Shown: positions 7,151 through 15,298, numbered from the stretch's first letter. The stretch: DNA of 15,298 bases from Cladorrhinum sp. PSN259 (GCA_033725935.1 MU867171.1:1-15298), one strand, 5' to 3'. The notes: generated by a model not told the origin, from the letters alone. Numbers and translations are program-made.

Positions 7151-8395
7151 GGATTATAAAACTTCCTCACACATTCCCAGCACCCGGGCCTTCACGTTCT
7201 CGGATCCCAGCAGGAGCCACGGTCTAGCAATTTCTGTACTTGAGCTGTAGTCAATTCCTTTGCAGGTCCGCTTTTTATTCCTCGTTGTTTTCTCGTACAT
7301 GCTTCTGTGGATCTGTCTTGCTCCCGAGAACTCGCGGCAGTGGTTAGCCTGAGACCATATGTACTGGTGAACCACAGAAGCTTCGCGGGATTCTCACAGA
7401 AAAAGAAAAAGAAAACTGGACAATGAGACGTGTTGAAGACCGGAACTGAATATAATAGAAACAGAAGCGGTCGAACGGTATGTGGACCTACAGAAGTGGC
7501 TGTAGGGGTAAATCAACTGCGGGAGCACATGCACAATCGGTGCAGCTCTCAGCCACCTGAACTGCATTTCGCGTGGTAGAAAGACACTCCAGCTTTTTTG
7601 CGACCCGGTGTTCCGTACAGATGTTACCTTTCGATTTGCTGAATATAGGCAATGAAAAATATTACATCGTTTTAGAATTTTGAGTTTGGTTTAAATTGTT
7701 CCGTTGCGGCATTGAAGGGAGTGAATGTGGTTTAAGGTGAGGTGCCAGAGGAAGTTGCCTCAGGCTGTCTGCGCCAAAATAGGTACTCACCTCTTCCATG
7801 TTTCTTACAGCCAGCCACTTCTTTGAGTCTTATCAAAATATCAGACTTCCGGTCTCGCATCTCGGAAGAATATAAGCTTGCCATTTTGATGACCTGGTGA
7901 GTCTCCACTCAACCGACATCGCGGTGTTCTCGAATGTTTGAAGATCGCACCATGATGATGTGCTTGTAACAAAACCGCAAAAATACATTCCGTTATTTTG
8001 AGCGTACATGCATTCTATGATCTCGCCTTTTACTCGGATCTCTTAATGTATTGCTCGTATCGTTATGCGCAAACCCAGAACGAGTGACATCGTGTTGAAT
8101 CAAGGGAAGAGATACTCATATCCGGCAAAACGACCGAGATGATTTAAATCTCACCATAAAATGAATAACATGACTGTTATGCTGTCTCCGTTCGGTCATT
8201 GACGTTCACAGCGATACTTTCCATATCAACATGAGGAAAGGAAAAAAAAAAAAAAAAAAAAAGAAGAAAGGATAAATACCTCCCTTTATTTGATCGTGGA
8301 CATCTAAGTTCCTCCAACATTTAGAAGTTTTTCTCCCGAGACAATTCGAATCTCAACTCAAATCACTCACATTCATCACACGTCCAAGCACAAAA
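7151..8395. other. Intergenic, upstream region of the 84-aa secreted protein gene
   Basis: Base composition here is balanced and free of RIP signs. A 73-codon minus ORF (7154-7375) shows no known motif and no homologous feel, so I do not call it. Before the gene start come a 21-base A run (8242-8262) and a TATA-like GATAAATA at 8271-8278, about 120 bp before the ATG. Pyrimidine-rich DNA and a CAAG/CACAAAA context precede the ATG. I see no tRNA or repeat. Confidence 0.5.
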
Positions 8396-8893
8396 ATGCG
8401 GGCTTCGATTATTCTCATTACCTCCATCCAAGCTATGGGGTAAGCCACTCGTTCTCCCCCCCGCCGCCCCCTTTTCTTTTTTTTCCTTCCCCCCCCCCCC
8501 CCCCCAAGCAAATGGTTAACTAAAATTCATGGTAAAGCACCCTTGCAGGCTACAACTGCAAATGTCAAGACACCCGCGGCCAGTTCAACGCAGCGACCGA
8601 GTACTGCTGCAAGCTGTGGGGGGGAATTGGATCAAACTATCTGGGACCTAATAATCAGGTGAGGACCTAACCTGCTGTCTCTCGATGTGTTGGAAATGTC
8701 AGGTAGGGAACGCGGGAATGAGGTGGATTGGTCAAATCCGGTCAACGCCGGGTGTGATATGCAAGACGGGTTTAACTCAAATGGATGCTAATGGTGTTCA
8801 CAGTGCTCAAGTTGGCTGAATGGAATTGACAGTGGGAATTTCGTCAAGTGTTGCAAGTCTTTGGGAGTGGAAGGGGCTTATTGCTGGGTGTGA
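8396..8893 (+). CDS. Small secreted cysteine-rich protein (effector-like), three exons
   Basis: Proposed exons are 8396-8439, 8538-8658 and 8804-8893, giving 84 residues. Intron 1 (98 bp) uses GTAAGC and an unusual AAAG acceptor at 8537. The better-looking GCAG acceptor 11 bases later would put the conserved cysteines out of frame. Intron 2 (145 bp) is GTGAGG...CACAG. Residues 1-18 form a signal peptide ending TLA. The mature part has eight cysteines (22, 24, 38, 39, 56, 71, 72, 82), in the pattern C-x-C-x13-CC-x16-C-x14-CC-x9-C, with YLGPNNQC and GAYCW motifs. Two CC pairs and small size fit a disulphide-rich apoplastic protein. The cysteine order is not that of hydrophobins. I recall similar small secreted proteins in plant-associated fungi, but name no family. 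It lies about 2 kb from the RIPed repeat block and converges with the esterase gene. The function is unknown; 'effector' is inference. Confidence 0.75.
8489..8505 (+). repeat. 17-base poly-C tract in intron 1
   Basis: An uninterrupted C run follows a T-rich stretch (8470-8488) inside intron 1 of the secreted protein gene. Such a run is prone to slippage and to sequencing error, but lying in the intron it does not alter the protein. Confidence 0.8.
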
Positions 8894-9490
8894 TGGGTGT
8901 TCTAGATTAGGAGGAGGTCCAAAGGGACAGTCTTTCCGTGTACTTCTGCTTGATGATCAAAGTTCAAGACTGAGGAAACAAGGTTATCTGGGGTATAGCG
9001 GTATGAAGTGCCAACAAAGCGATGCTAGAAACCTTGATCATATTTTTATTCGCTCAGCTGTCCGGTTATTGAGCCTGTTGATGGCACATACCCGCGCTTC
9101 TTCTTTCCGGACGTACCGGTGGACTCTTGAACGGGGTGTAGGTCGTATTAATCACCCGCAATGGAACATATTATATCAACGCAGCCGTATCAAATCTTTT
9201 TTCGCTTCTATTGTTTACTTCGAAAGTGATGCCACACCAAGTCCTCCAGAAAGATGACTCTCCACAGCAGCCTGCAATGTTTGTTTCGGTATATAATTGC
9301 GTATCCTCTCTACCGGCGTCGGCAAGCTGCATGAAAAATTGACCAAGGGTTAACAGAGTCTGTTCGTATGAACGTTGACATACTGGAAACAAAACCGGAT
9401 TGGCGCCGGTACCTCCAGTCGTTTTCGGGGGTGGCACTCTGGTCTTCATTACATGGAATGAAAGCTAGAACAACGTCCGACTACCTAATC
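8894..9490. other. Intergenic between two convergent genes
   Basis: The roughly 600 bp between the stop of the secreted protein gene and the stop of the esterase gene must hold both 3'UTRs and polyadenylation signals. Two ORFs here (8820-9257 plus, 9171-9449 minus) show no motif, and the first overlaps the real exon 3 in another frame. I see no RNA gene. Confidence 0.5.
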
Positions 9491-10259
9491 TCATGCATTG
9501 CCATCAGCCCTGGCATGACGTCGTTTAAGACTCTGAATCGCTCCAACCAAAGCTGGATAAAACCTGTCTGCGATCTTGATATCCCCCGATGCGCTTGGGT
9601 GAATCCCATCGTACAGGTCAGCAGTTGCACTGAAGTTGACGCTTTGGTCAACCACCCAGATCGGAGAAGTAGTCGAGTTCTTGGACGCCGCCCAAGCTGG
9701 GATCGCGTTGTTCAGTTCTTGTACCTGTCTGTTCTGGTTGTTGTTTGCCAAGGGAATGATTTGTGCCACCTGTCTCTGATCAGCCATCCCCAGTTCTCCC
9801 CCTCAGTCACGGAAACTTCTCACTTACGATGATCCTCATCTCAGGATTACTCTCCCTCATCGTATCAATCAACTTGCCCTCAGCAGCCAGGATATCGCTC
9901 GCCTTCCTGCCGACGCGAATAATATCGTTCGTGCCGAGGTGCATCGTGACGATGTCCGCTGGGTTCTTCTTCAGCCAATCGACTAGCTGGTTCTTGTTGG
10001 CAATGTCGAAAGCTTGGAAACCAGGATGCCCTTCATGATCGCGATCAAAGTTGAGGTTGTTGCAGTTCTCGCCTGCTCGCTCGCCGCCGACGAGATCGAC
10101 GTCGTACCCCTCTTTTTGGAACCGTTCCCAGATCCAAGCTCGCCAGCAGCCGTAATCGGTTATGCTGTCGCCCAGGGGCATCCATCGGATACTTGCCCCT
10201 TGGGCAAACCAGGGGAGGGCGATGGCGAGGATGAAGGTGATGAGGTTCAGACGAACCAT
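9491..10259 (-). CDS. Secreted SGNH/GDSL esterase, CE3 acetylxylan-esterase-like
   Basis: Exon 1 is 10259-9828 and exon 2 is 9769-9491. They are separated by a 58-bp intron (GTAAGT...ACAG, phase 0), giving 236 residues. I take the ATG at 10259 because a signal peptide (LITFILAIALPWFAQG, cleavage near residue 21-22) follows at once; the earlier in-frame ATG (10334) would bury it. SGNH blocks are present: GDSIT with nucleophile Ser32, a VGG block at 57-59, HEGHPG at 75-80, GTND with Asn111, and DGIHP with Asp198 and His201. The MPLGDSIT and HEGHPG motifs point to carbohydrate esterase family 3, enzymes that remove O-acetyl groups from xylan outside the cell. This would help xylanases degrade plant cell wall. 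Family length (about 200-240) fits. The catalytic set is complete. Substrate is inferred from family; another acyl ester is possible. A TATA-like element lies on the minus strand near 10341-10350. Confidence 0.88.
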
Positions 10260-12670
10260 GCTTTCACAGGAGCTATGGGCTAGATATTTTGTGATGAAAC
10301 TAGATCCTGTAAATGCTGAAGAAAAGGTATTCAAATATGGTTATAAAAAAAGAGCCTGACGTTTTAACCTTCCGGCATTTGAGTATGCCTAGAAAGTTTG
10401 TTTAGCCGACGGAAGAAATTGACTTCTACCAGAATGAAGACACGTGAACTTTTGGGTCGTTAGGTTTAAAGTAACCATGACTGAAGTAGGAAAGAAATAT
10501 CAATGCCTTTTTAGAGTTCTTCATTGCAATCATATTGAGCAGAACGGGTGGGCGATTCAATTACCCTAGCACAATCTCCTTGACCTCCCCATCGTCATAC
10601 TATTTCCTAATTCCCTGCCGTTCGTCAATGCTGACCCGATCCAAAACTTGCTTAGTCTTTTTGTCCCTGTATATCAGCGGAGGCGTGTATTCGTAGTTGG
10701 ATAGAAAGGAGACCTCTTGACCATGTGCTGGAAGGTTAAGAGACCTACACGCCCATAGCACCCCCGAAAAATTTAGGATCATGATTTTATGTTTTTCCTC
10801 AACTCTGGTTGAAACAGACTTAAAAGAGCGACATCGAAATAGTTCAGGTAGAGCCCACAAATTCTTTCCCCAGAAAGAATTGGTGCATCAAGTTGGACGG
10901 GCGCTAGCATTTCCACATCGGCATTCAGTTCCAACACACAGTGGGGGCCGCTCCTCCTGGGGGGTCAGACATATAGGGCCATTTATTTCCCCGGTGCGCA
11001 GTTGAAGGATGGTCCGTAGACTCAGCTCTCACTGCGAACCAGATCCCGGTGGTTTCTTTTGCGGTAGCTTCATCAAGTTTGAACTCACAATTTGCCAGCT
11101 CGACAAAGCATCCGTGAACCCAAAGGTACGGCGATGGAAATAACGACCGAAGTGTTCCATATTGCCTGAGTGTATTGCTAAGAAACTAATGCAAGGTTTC
11201 AAACACCGCATACTGATCTTGATGACGCACTTTCATGGTGGAATGGGCTGTTCCACCCTCGCGGTTTCGGATAGAGACATGAGAGTCTTTGAAATGTGCC
11301 TTCCCTTTCCAACCTGCCGAAGACCAACTAGGAAGTCCAGCTCTCCTGGGTGCTAACCCCTAATGGTATTATGGAGTGCCCCCTTTGAGAAACAGGGGAC
11401 GCTCGGGCTCAGTAATGGACCAGGGAGCTTTTACAAGGTATCATGATTTTCTCAATGTCTCGGGAGTGCCTCCTGTCGACTAATATGCACCACTAGAAAT
11501 GGCCTTTCACCTGAGAATTCTGCTACGTCGAGGAGTATACCCTTCCTTCCTCAGCGTATTTCTCTTTTGCGGTGCACATATCGTTGCCGTGGTTGTAGCC
11601 TTTAAAACCGTGGGGAAACGGGGCACGGCACATGGATGGCTTTTGGCATTCTCATCAGCTATCCCACTTAATGAGATAATATTACTACATTTTACCACGT
11701 AGAAGAGATAGATTTTACTGTTCCTCAAAATACCGAAGCCGAGATGCCTCAGCAGGACAGCATTTCTAGGCTGTACCGAAGAGATGAAAAACTAGTACGA
11801 GACAACATCGCCCTCGAACTGCCCGACCATAGTTTCAACTCGGTTAACCTCATCAATCATATTTAGGCTTTTATAAGTCCCCTAAAGCGATGCGGTATTT
11901 TTGCCCTGAAATTTCCTTCAAAATTGCAGTTACTCTCAATTTAAATGGTCTATATCCGAGAGTTCGCTCAACAGCTATGATATCATTGAAGCCGTCTCGG
12001 ATAGACTAAACTCACCTCTTCTAACGCTTTGTATTGGTGATACATTGATGGAACCAATAGCGCTGCGGAACTGCACCCGTGTTCTGAAGATCAATGACCG
12101 ACTTTTGGTAAGAGATGAAAAGATGGAGACCACTTGATGCTCCGGTGCGATGTTATTCCTTGGGCTGGGGGGGGGGGTTGAGATCCCCGCTCAAATGCTC
12201 CGGTTCCGGCATTCTGTTGACGCTGAGAAACCTTTAGCCTGAAAGGGGCGATCCGAGATATTCCGTATGACAAGGGACCGTTATCTACGAGTCGACGATA
12301 TCAAGTCTAAGCTACGTATAGAACCCTCGGAATATTCTACATCCATGACCGCCAAATTTGTCACTTGGGCTATCCACTTCATCGCCTAATTCATTGGCCC
12401 CCACGCACTCTTTATAATGTCCTGCATTGATTATGAATGAAAAGAGTTACGATCCAACCGGCGGTGATGTTATACGCAAGTTGAGCGGGTACAAGTCTTA
12501 TTCCCGCTGCAGCTATGTTACACTTCGTTTACGGTTTGCATCGGAGAAGGTGTCGTCCAATACAATTCCGAGGAATACATGCATCAAAATCATGATAATG
12601 CACTCGTTTAAAATATGGTTTGTCATTACTGTGTGAGATGTGGGGGACACAACCGGCACTCTTCGTGGGA
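10260..12670. other. Long intergenic region, no convincing gene
   Basis: About 2.4 kb separate the esterase start from the NMT1 promoter. ORFs are all under 90 codons, and none shows a motif I recognise. Several short frames read like broken protein (for example minus 10561-10860, plus 11725-11866 and plus 12266-12386), so the region may hold gene relics. There is an 11-base G run at 12167-12177. I see no tRNA, CRISPR or transposon end. The right part contains the upstream regulatory region of NMT1. Confidence 0.5.
10561..10860 (-). pseudogene. Possible C-terminal gene relic, family unknown
   Basis: The minus frame reads through SFLSNYEYTPPLIYRDKK, KQVLDRVSIDERQGIRK, a single TAG at 10602-10600 where Trp would fit, then YDDGEVKEIVLG and a stop at 10563-10561. 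The amino-acid mix looks like real protein, and a lone TGG->TAG stop would fit RIP or a point mutation. I see no start, no splice pattern and no known motif. It may equally be chance. Confidence 0.25.
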
Positions 12671-12677
12671 TATAAAT
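12671..12677 (+). promoter_or_regulatory. Putative TATA box of NMT1
   Basis: TATAAAT lies about 120 bp before the candidate first splice donor (12791) and 413 bp before the NMT1 start codon. Between 12679 and 12795 there is no ATG, as expected for a leader that must avoid upstream starts. The transcription start itself is not visible. Confidence 0.5.
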
Positions 12678-12795
12678 GCTCACTCCTTCGGTGTCTCTTT
12701 TCGCACAGTCAATATCAATTTTCCGCATCTGTTACAAAGCTGCAATCCATTCGAACCTCAGCAACAGCCAGCCCAATCAAATCAAGCATTGTACG

Positions 12796-12963
12796 ATGCC
12801 CAGGCACAAAACTGGAAGCGATGGCGCCTCTCGCCGGACACATATCTACAAGATCAAGGTAACTTCAGTTATAGAGCAGCCGGGTGTTCGACAGCTTGCT
12901 TGTGATCTTCCTCTTTTAGTGCCGCGGCAAGCTGTCGTTCTGAGAAATACCGGTCGAACTTGA
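12796..12963 (+). other. Upstream ORF 1 in the NMT1 leader (55 codons if unspliced)
   Basis: ATG at 12796 opens a frame that runs through the start of the aptamer and stops at TGA 12961-12963. If the donor at 12859 is joined to the acceptor at 13062, the frame is cut at AAG, continues as Asp-Ala-Pro and stops at TGA 13072-13074. That makes a 24-codon uORF ending 9 bases before the NMT1 ATG. A further ATG at 12821 would, in that spliced form, overlap the NMT1 start out of frame. Both would lower NMT1 translation. These are regulatory uORFs by inference. Confidence 0.5.
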
Positions 12964-13062
12964 TCTGGATAATACCAGCGAAAGGACATGCTTCTTAGCC
13001 TCCCCCATTCCTCTAATGGTGCCGAGATGGGCACGCTCGAGTTGGCGGCTGACACGATGCAG
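12859..13062 (+). promoter_or_regulatory. NMT1 5'UTR intron with riboswitch and alternative donors
   Basis: The proximal donor is GTAACT at 12859. The acceptor is GCAG at 13060-13062, preceded by a CTGAC branch-like site (13049-13053). The exon end AGATCAAG (12851-12858) is exactly complementary to aptamer bases 12959-12966 (CTTGATCT), so unliganded RNA could hide this donor. A weaker upstream donor, GTACGA at 12791, would with the same acceptor remove every upstream ATG downstream of the TATA region. This reproduces the logic established for Neurospora crassa NMT1. Splice sites are predicted by eye. A second good-looking acceptor (CTCTTTTAG, ending 12919) sits in the P3 loop. Confidence 0.65.
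12874..12993 (+). ncRNA. TPP riboswitch aptamer (THI element)
   Basis: It carries the diagnostic conserved strands: CTGAGA (12940-12945) followed by AATACC, then CTTGATCTGGATAATACCAG (12959-12978) and GCGAAAGGA. P1 is GAGCA (12874-12878) with TGCTT (12989-12993). P2 is CCGG with CCGG. P3 is an 11-bp perfect stem, CGACAGCTTGC (12889-12899) with GCAAGCTGTCG (12927-12937), closed by a 27-base loop; a long P3 is usual in eukaryotic TPP aptamers. P5 is CTGG/CCAG. It binds thiamine pyrophosphate. In fungi it controls splicing of the leader intron rather than transcription termination. It lies inside the 5'UTR intron 91 bases before the NMT1 start. Confidence 0.95.
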
Positions 13063-13074
13063 GACGCTCCTTGA
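12988..13074 (+). other. Upstream ORF 2 (28 codons), starts in aptamer P1
   Basis: ATG at 12988 lies in the 3' strand of P1, and its frame stops at TGA 13072-13074, nine bases before the NMT1 ATG. It exists only when the leader intron is retained, because it lies within 12859-13062 up to the last four codons. It shares its stop codon with the spliced form of uORF 1. It is predicted to block NMT1 translation on unspliced mRNA. Confidence 0.5.
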
Positions 13075-13083
13075 CCCGTCAAC

Positions 13084-14285
13084 ATGTCGACCGATAAGAT
13101 CACCTTCTTGACCAACTGGTAGGAAGCTTTCGGGTCTTTTTGCGTTTCACTTCAAGTAGATATTGATAACAGGCCCAGGCACGCTACGCCGTATCACGCT
13201 CCGCTGTACCTGGCACAGGCCAAAGGATATTTCCAGGATGAGGGCATTAAGGTTGCCCTGCTGGAACCTAATGATCCCAGCGTAAGTCTCCCTTTGGAAT
13301 TCTCCAACTGTAAGCTGACAAATCTTTTTTTTAGGATGTCACCGAAATCATTGGCACTGGCAAGGTCGACCTTGGATTCAAGGCAATGATCCATACCCTC
13401 GCTGTATGTGGACAAGCTATGCATCTCTCTCATGTTGTTTTCCCGCTGACTCTCCACCAGGCCAAAGCCCGCAACTTCCCGGTCCTTTCCATCGGTAGCC
13501 TTCTCGACGAGCCCTTTACAGGCGTCGTGTATCTTAAGTCTTCTGGCATTACCCCGGATTTCCGCACCCTCAAGGGCAAGCGTATCGGCTACGTCGGCGA
13601 GTTCGGAAAGATCCAGATTGACGAATTGACCTCGCACTACGGCATGTCACCCTCTGATTACACTGCGGTGCGCTGCGGCATGAACGTGTCCAAGGCCATC
13701 ATCGAGGGGTCCATCGATGCTGGCATCGGTCTGGAAAACGTCCAGATGGTTGAGCTCGAGGAGTGGCTCGCCGCACAGGGCCGGCCCAAGACTGATGTGC
13801 AGATGCTGCGCATCGACGAGCTCGCCGAGCTCGGCTGCTGCTGCTTTTGTTCCATTCTGTACATTGGCAACGAGTGGTTCATCGCCGAGAACCCGGGCAA
13901 GGTGCGCGCCTTCCTGCGCGCCGTTAAGCGCGCGACCGACTTTGTCCTCGCGCAGCCGGAGCAGGCGTGGGCCGAGTATGTTGACTTTAAGCCCGTCATG
14001 GGCTCGTCGTTGAACCGCAAGATTTTTGAGCGCAGCTTCGCCTACTTCTCTCGCGACCTCAAGAACGTTCAGCGCGACTGGGAGAAGGTGACCAAGTACG
14101 GAAAGCGTCTCGGTGTGCTGAGCCAAGACTTCAAGCCCAACTACACCAATGAATTCCTTGACTGGACGCTCGATGCTCACTCCACGGACCCCGTGGGTGA
14201 CCAGAAGAGAATGGCCGAGCTCCAGAAGGAGGTTGCCTCTGTCGGCGGATTCCAGCGTCTCGAGGCCAAGGTCATTGCCGCCTAG
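13084..14285 (+). CDS. nmt1: HMP-P synthase, thiamine pyrimidine biosynthesis
   Basis: Exons are 13084-13118, 13179-13281, 13335-13403 and 13461-14285. Introns are 60, 53 and 57 bp with GTAGGA/CCAG, GTAAGT/TTAG and GTATGT/CCAG ends. The protein is 343 residues, the family's usual length (about 340). This is the NMT1/THI5 enzyme. It makes 4-amino-5-hydroxymethyl-2-methylpyrimidine phosphate from its own histidine and bound PLP, with iron, as a single-turnover suicide enzyme in the cytosol. Key residues fall at the yeast numbering: Lys62 (PLP site), His66 (donor histidine, in GFKAMIHTLA) and the CCCFC motif at 195-199. GKRIGYVGEFGKIQIDEL (108-125) and NVQMVELEEWL are typical. The start is fixed by MSTDKITFLTNW, conserved in the family. 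The gene is GC-rich, with no RIP signs. A TPP riboswitch in the leader intron represses it when thiamine is plentiful. The transposon block begins about 400 bp downstream. Confidence 0.97.
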
Positions 14286-14689
14286 ACCGCAGTTTGACCA
14301 ATCTGGGATGGTCACCCGATGGTAAAGGGGAAATGAGTAGCTGAGCAAGGAACGGCCGTGGGTAAAAGAATGTACTCTGAAGATAGGGAAGGAGTCGTAG
14401 AACGATATATACATTACTTACCCACAAATTAGCTTTGATATATCTTGTAACCACAAAATATCTTCTCAATAACGTGACACTTGGATTATACTTGACCACA
14501 GAATCTTGTCAATTTTCCATCCACTCCCCGGCTTTTTTTTTTTTTTTTTTTTTTTTTTGTTTCTACGTACACAGAGAATACATTACGGCTTACCCTTTCT
14601 TCCACAGTCTTCGTTTTTTTGTTTAGGTCGAAGGGAATATAGTATCATAGGAAGGACGACGTCGAGGCGACTTGTACATGGATGGCGCC
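14286..14689. other. NMT1 3' region and poly-T tract
   Basis: This is the 3'UTR and flank of NMT1. A 26-base T run spans 14533-14558. Sequence turns TA-rich after about 14630, marking the edge of the RIPed block. Antisense ORFs over the gene end (13647-14414) are shadows. I recognise no gene here. Confidence 0.6.
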
Positions 14690-15206
14690 TATATCCACTA
14701 CTTAGTATCGGATTCTTGGTAGAATCCAATGGTTTTTGTATGGGAGGACTAATAGCAGATGTACCTAAAGCAGCAGTATATAAAGGACGGTTATAGGAAA
14801 TGTAAAATACGTTAAAAAAAAGACTCGAATTCGTTAAGGAACGAATACGTACCTATTACAATAAGCATAGGGTCGAGGGACCTCTCCTAGAGAAGGGAGA
14901 TAAAGTATTTCTCCTTATACGCAACCTTTATATAAAACAACTAAATAGGAAACTCGACTTTAAGAAAATCGGACCGTTTAAAATTAAAAGGAAAGTTTTA
15001 ATACTAAATTATAAACTAATCCTACCTAATTCTATACGAATACGGACTAAAGTATTCTATATTTACCTACTTAAACCCGTATTAAGAAAAGCCAGATTTG
15101 AAATATAACTCGAGGTAATCGACGATAAAGAGGAATTCGATATCGAGGATATCCAAGATTCCTGTATTAATAATAACAAACTTTAATATCTTATTAAATA
15201 GCTTAA
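14690..15206 (+). pseudogene. Chromovirus integrase C-terminus and chromodomain, second copy
   Basis: The plus frame reads GGLIADVPKAAVYKGRL, then EFVKERIRTYYNKH, EKGDKVFLLIRNLYIKQL, KLDFKKIGPFKI, VFYIYLLKP, and a chromodomain start FDIEDIQDS with YLIK followed by TAG for the expected Trp. It matches the minus-strand copy at 4780-5250 base for base over long runs, but points the opposite way. It still has the long open run from about 14820 to 15108, so it is less decayed in the integrase part. The chromodomain is cut after 'K-stop-L-K' by the LINE end at about 15207. The left boundary near 14690 is approximate. Confidence 0.85.
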
Positions 15207-15298
15207 ATAATATTTCGTACTACCGATTGCCCTTTAGTCAAAGGTTCGCCGGTCCTGCTAGCTATCTTATTGTACAGGAAAACCATGCCAGTTATCTG
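15207..15298 (-). mobile_element. 3' end of the same Tad-like LINE
   Basis: Read on minus, it matches the 3' end of the LINE at 5251-5345: TGGTTTTCCT, then GGACCG-CGA, AGGGCA, and the terminus TACGAAATATTATT. The tail is an AAT-like repeat. It is inserted in the chromodomain of the second chromovirus copy and continues past the window end, so its 5' extent is unknown. Confidence 0.7.

Noticed and set aside
8242..8262. A-run as the tail of a retroposed gene or SINE.
   Set aside because: No flanking duplication and no recognisable SINE or intronless gene body on either side; likely a simple tract.
8396..8893. Hydrophobin, because of eight cysteines and two CC pairs.
   Set aside because: The order is C, C, CC, C, CC, C instead of C, CC, C, C, CC, C, and the protein lacks the hydrophobic inter-cysteine loops.
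8820..9257. A 145-codon plus ORF overlapping exon 3 of the secreted protein gene.
   Set aside because: Wrong frame relative to exon 3, no motif, no signal peptide and no splice logic.
9807..9827. Read-through of esterase exon 1 to its own stop (SEKFP ending).
   Set aside because: GTAAGT at 9827 and an in-frame continuation from 9769 restore the missing DxxH catalytic block.
10260..10334. Upstream in-frame ATG (10334) as the esterase start.
   Set aside because: It would add 25 residues before the signal peptide; the ATG at 10259 puts the signal at the N-terminus.
13386..14285. A 299-codon plus ORF starting at 13386 as the NMT1 protein.
   Set aside because: It starts at an internal Met in exon 3 and reads through intron 3 (13404-13460). 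The four-exon model restores the conserved N-terminus, including Lys62-His66 in full context, and the usual length.
13647..14414. A 255-codon minus ORF opposite NMT1, and 13194-13637 minus.
   Set aside because: These are shadows of a GC-rich coding exon on the other strand; no motif and no promoter of their own.

Overview
The window looks like a filamentous ascomycete (Pezizomycotina) contig. The genes carry 53-204 bp introns, the thiamine gene is fungal NMT1/THI5 with a eukaryotic-type TPP riboswitch in its 5' leader intron, and the repeats are littered with TGG->TAG, Cys->Tyr and other C->T/G->A changes typical of repeat-induced point mutation (RIP). I cannot name the species.

Left transposon block (1-6180). 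On the minus strand lie a decayed Ty3/gypsy gag-protease (119-2532) and its LTR (2592-3094). Next comes an older 5'-clipped LTR (3095-4007) that was split by a younger solo LTR (3307-3793) with a perfect 5-bp target duplication. Beyond these are a decayed plus-strand ORF (about 4379-4800), a minus-strand integrase C-terminus plus chromodomain (about 4780-5250), and the 3' part of a Tad-like LINE (about 5251-6178). The three LTRs each carry an array of four pairs of hexamers, 9 bp apart and alternating in orientation. The position and orientation are the same in all three, but the hexamer core differs from copy to copy in a concerted way. This is the most unusual signal I found.

Transition (6180-8395). 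A fragment of a DUF3176-type membrane protein gene abuts the LINE. It is followed by a strongly strand-asymmetric pyrimidine-rich stretch and then by ordinary non-RIPed intergenic DNA.

Gene island (8396-14285). Three genes appear intact: (i) a three-exon gene for an 84-aa secreted protein with eight cysteines (8396-8893, +), an effector-like candidate; (ii) a two-exon secreted SGNH/GDSL esterase resembling carbohydrate esterase family 3 acetylxylan esterases (9491-10259, -), convergent with the first; (iii) NMT1/THI5, the enzyme making the thiamine pyrimidine HMP-P (13084-14285, +), with four exons, all key residues (K62, H66, C195-C199) and a TPP riboswitch (12874-12993) in a 5'UTR intron. 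Eight bases of the aptamer P4/P5 strand (12959-12966) are exactly complementary to the exon end at a 5' splice site (12851-12858). An upstream candidate donor at 12791 would remove every upstream AUG. Together these predict TPP-controlled alternative splicing as in Neurospora NMT1. About 2.3 kb between the esterase and NMT1 holds no convincing gene.

Right transposon block (about 14690-15298). Here the same chromovirus integrase/chromodomain lies in the opposite orientation and is interrupted by the 3' end of the same LINE family. The gene island is therefore bracketed by related, RIP-decayed elements, as in a repeat-compartmentalised genome.
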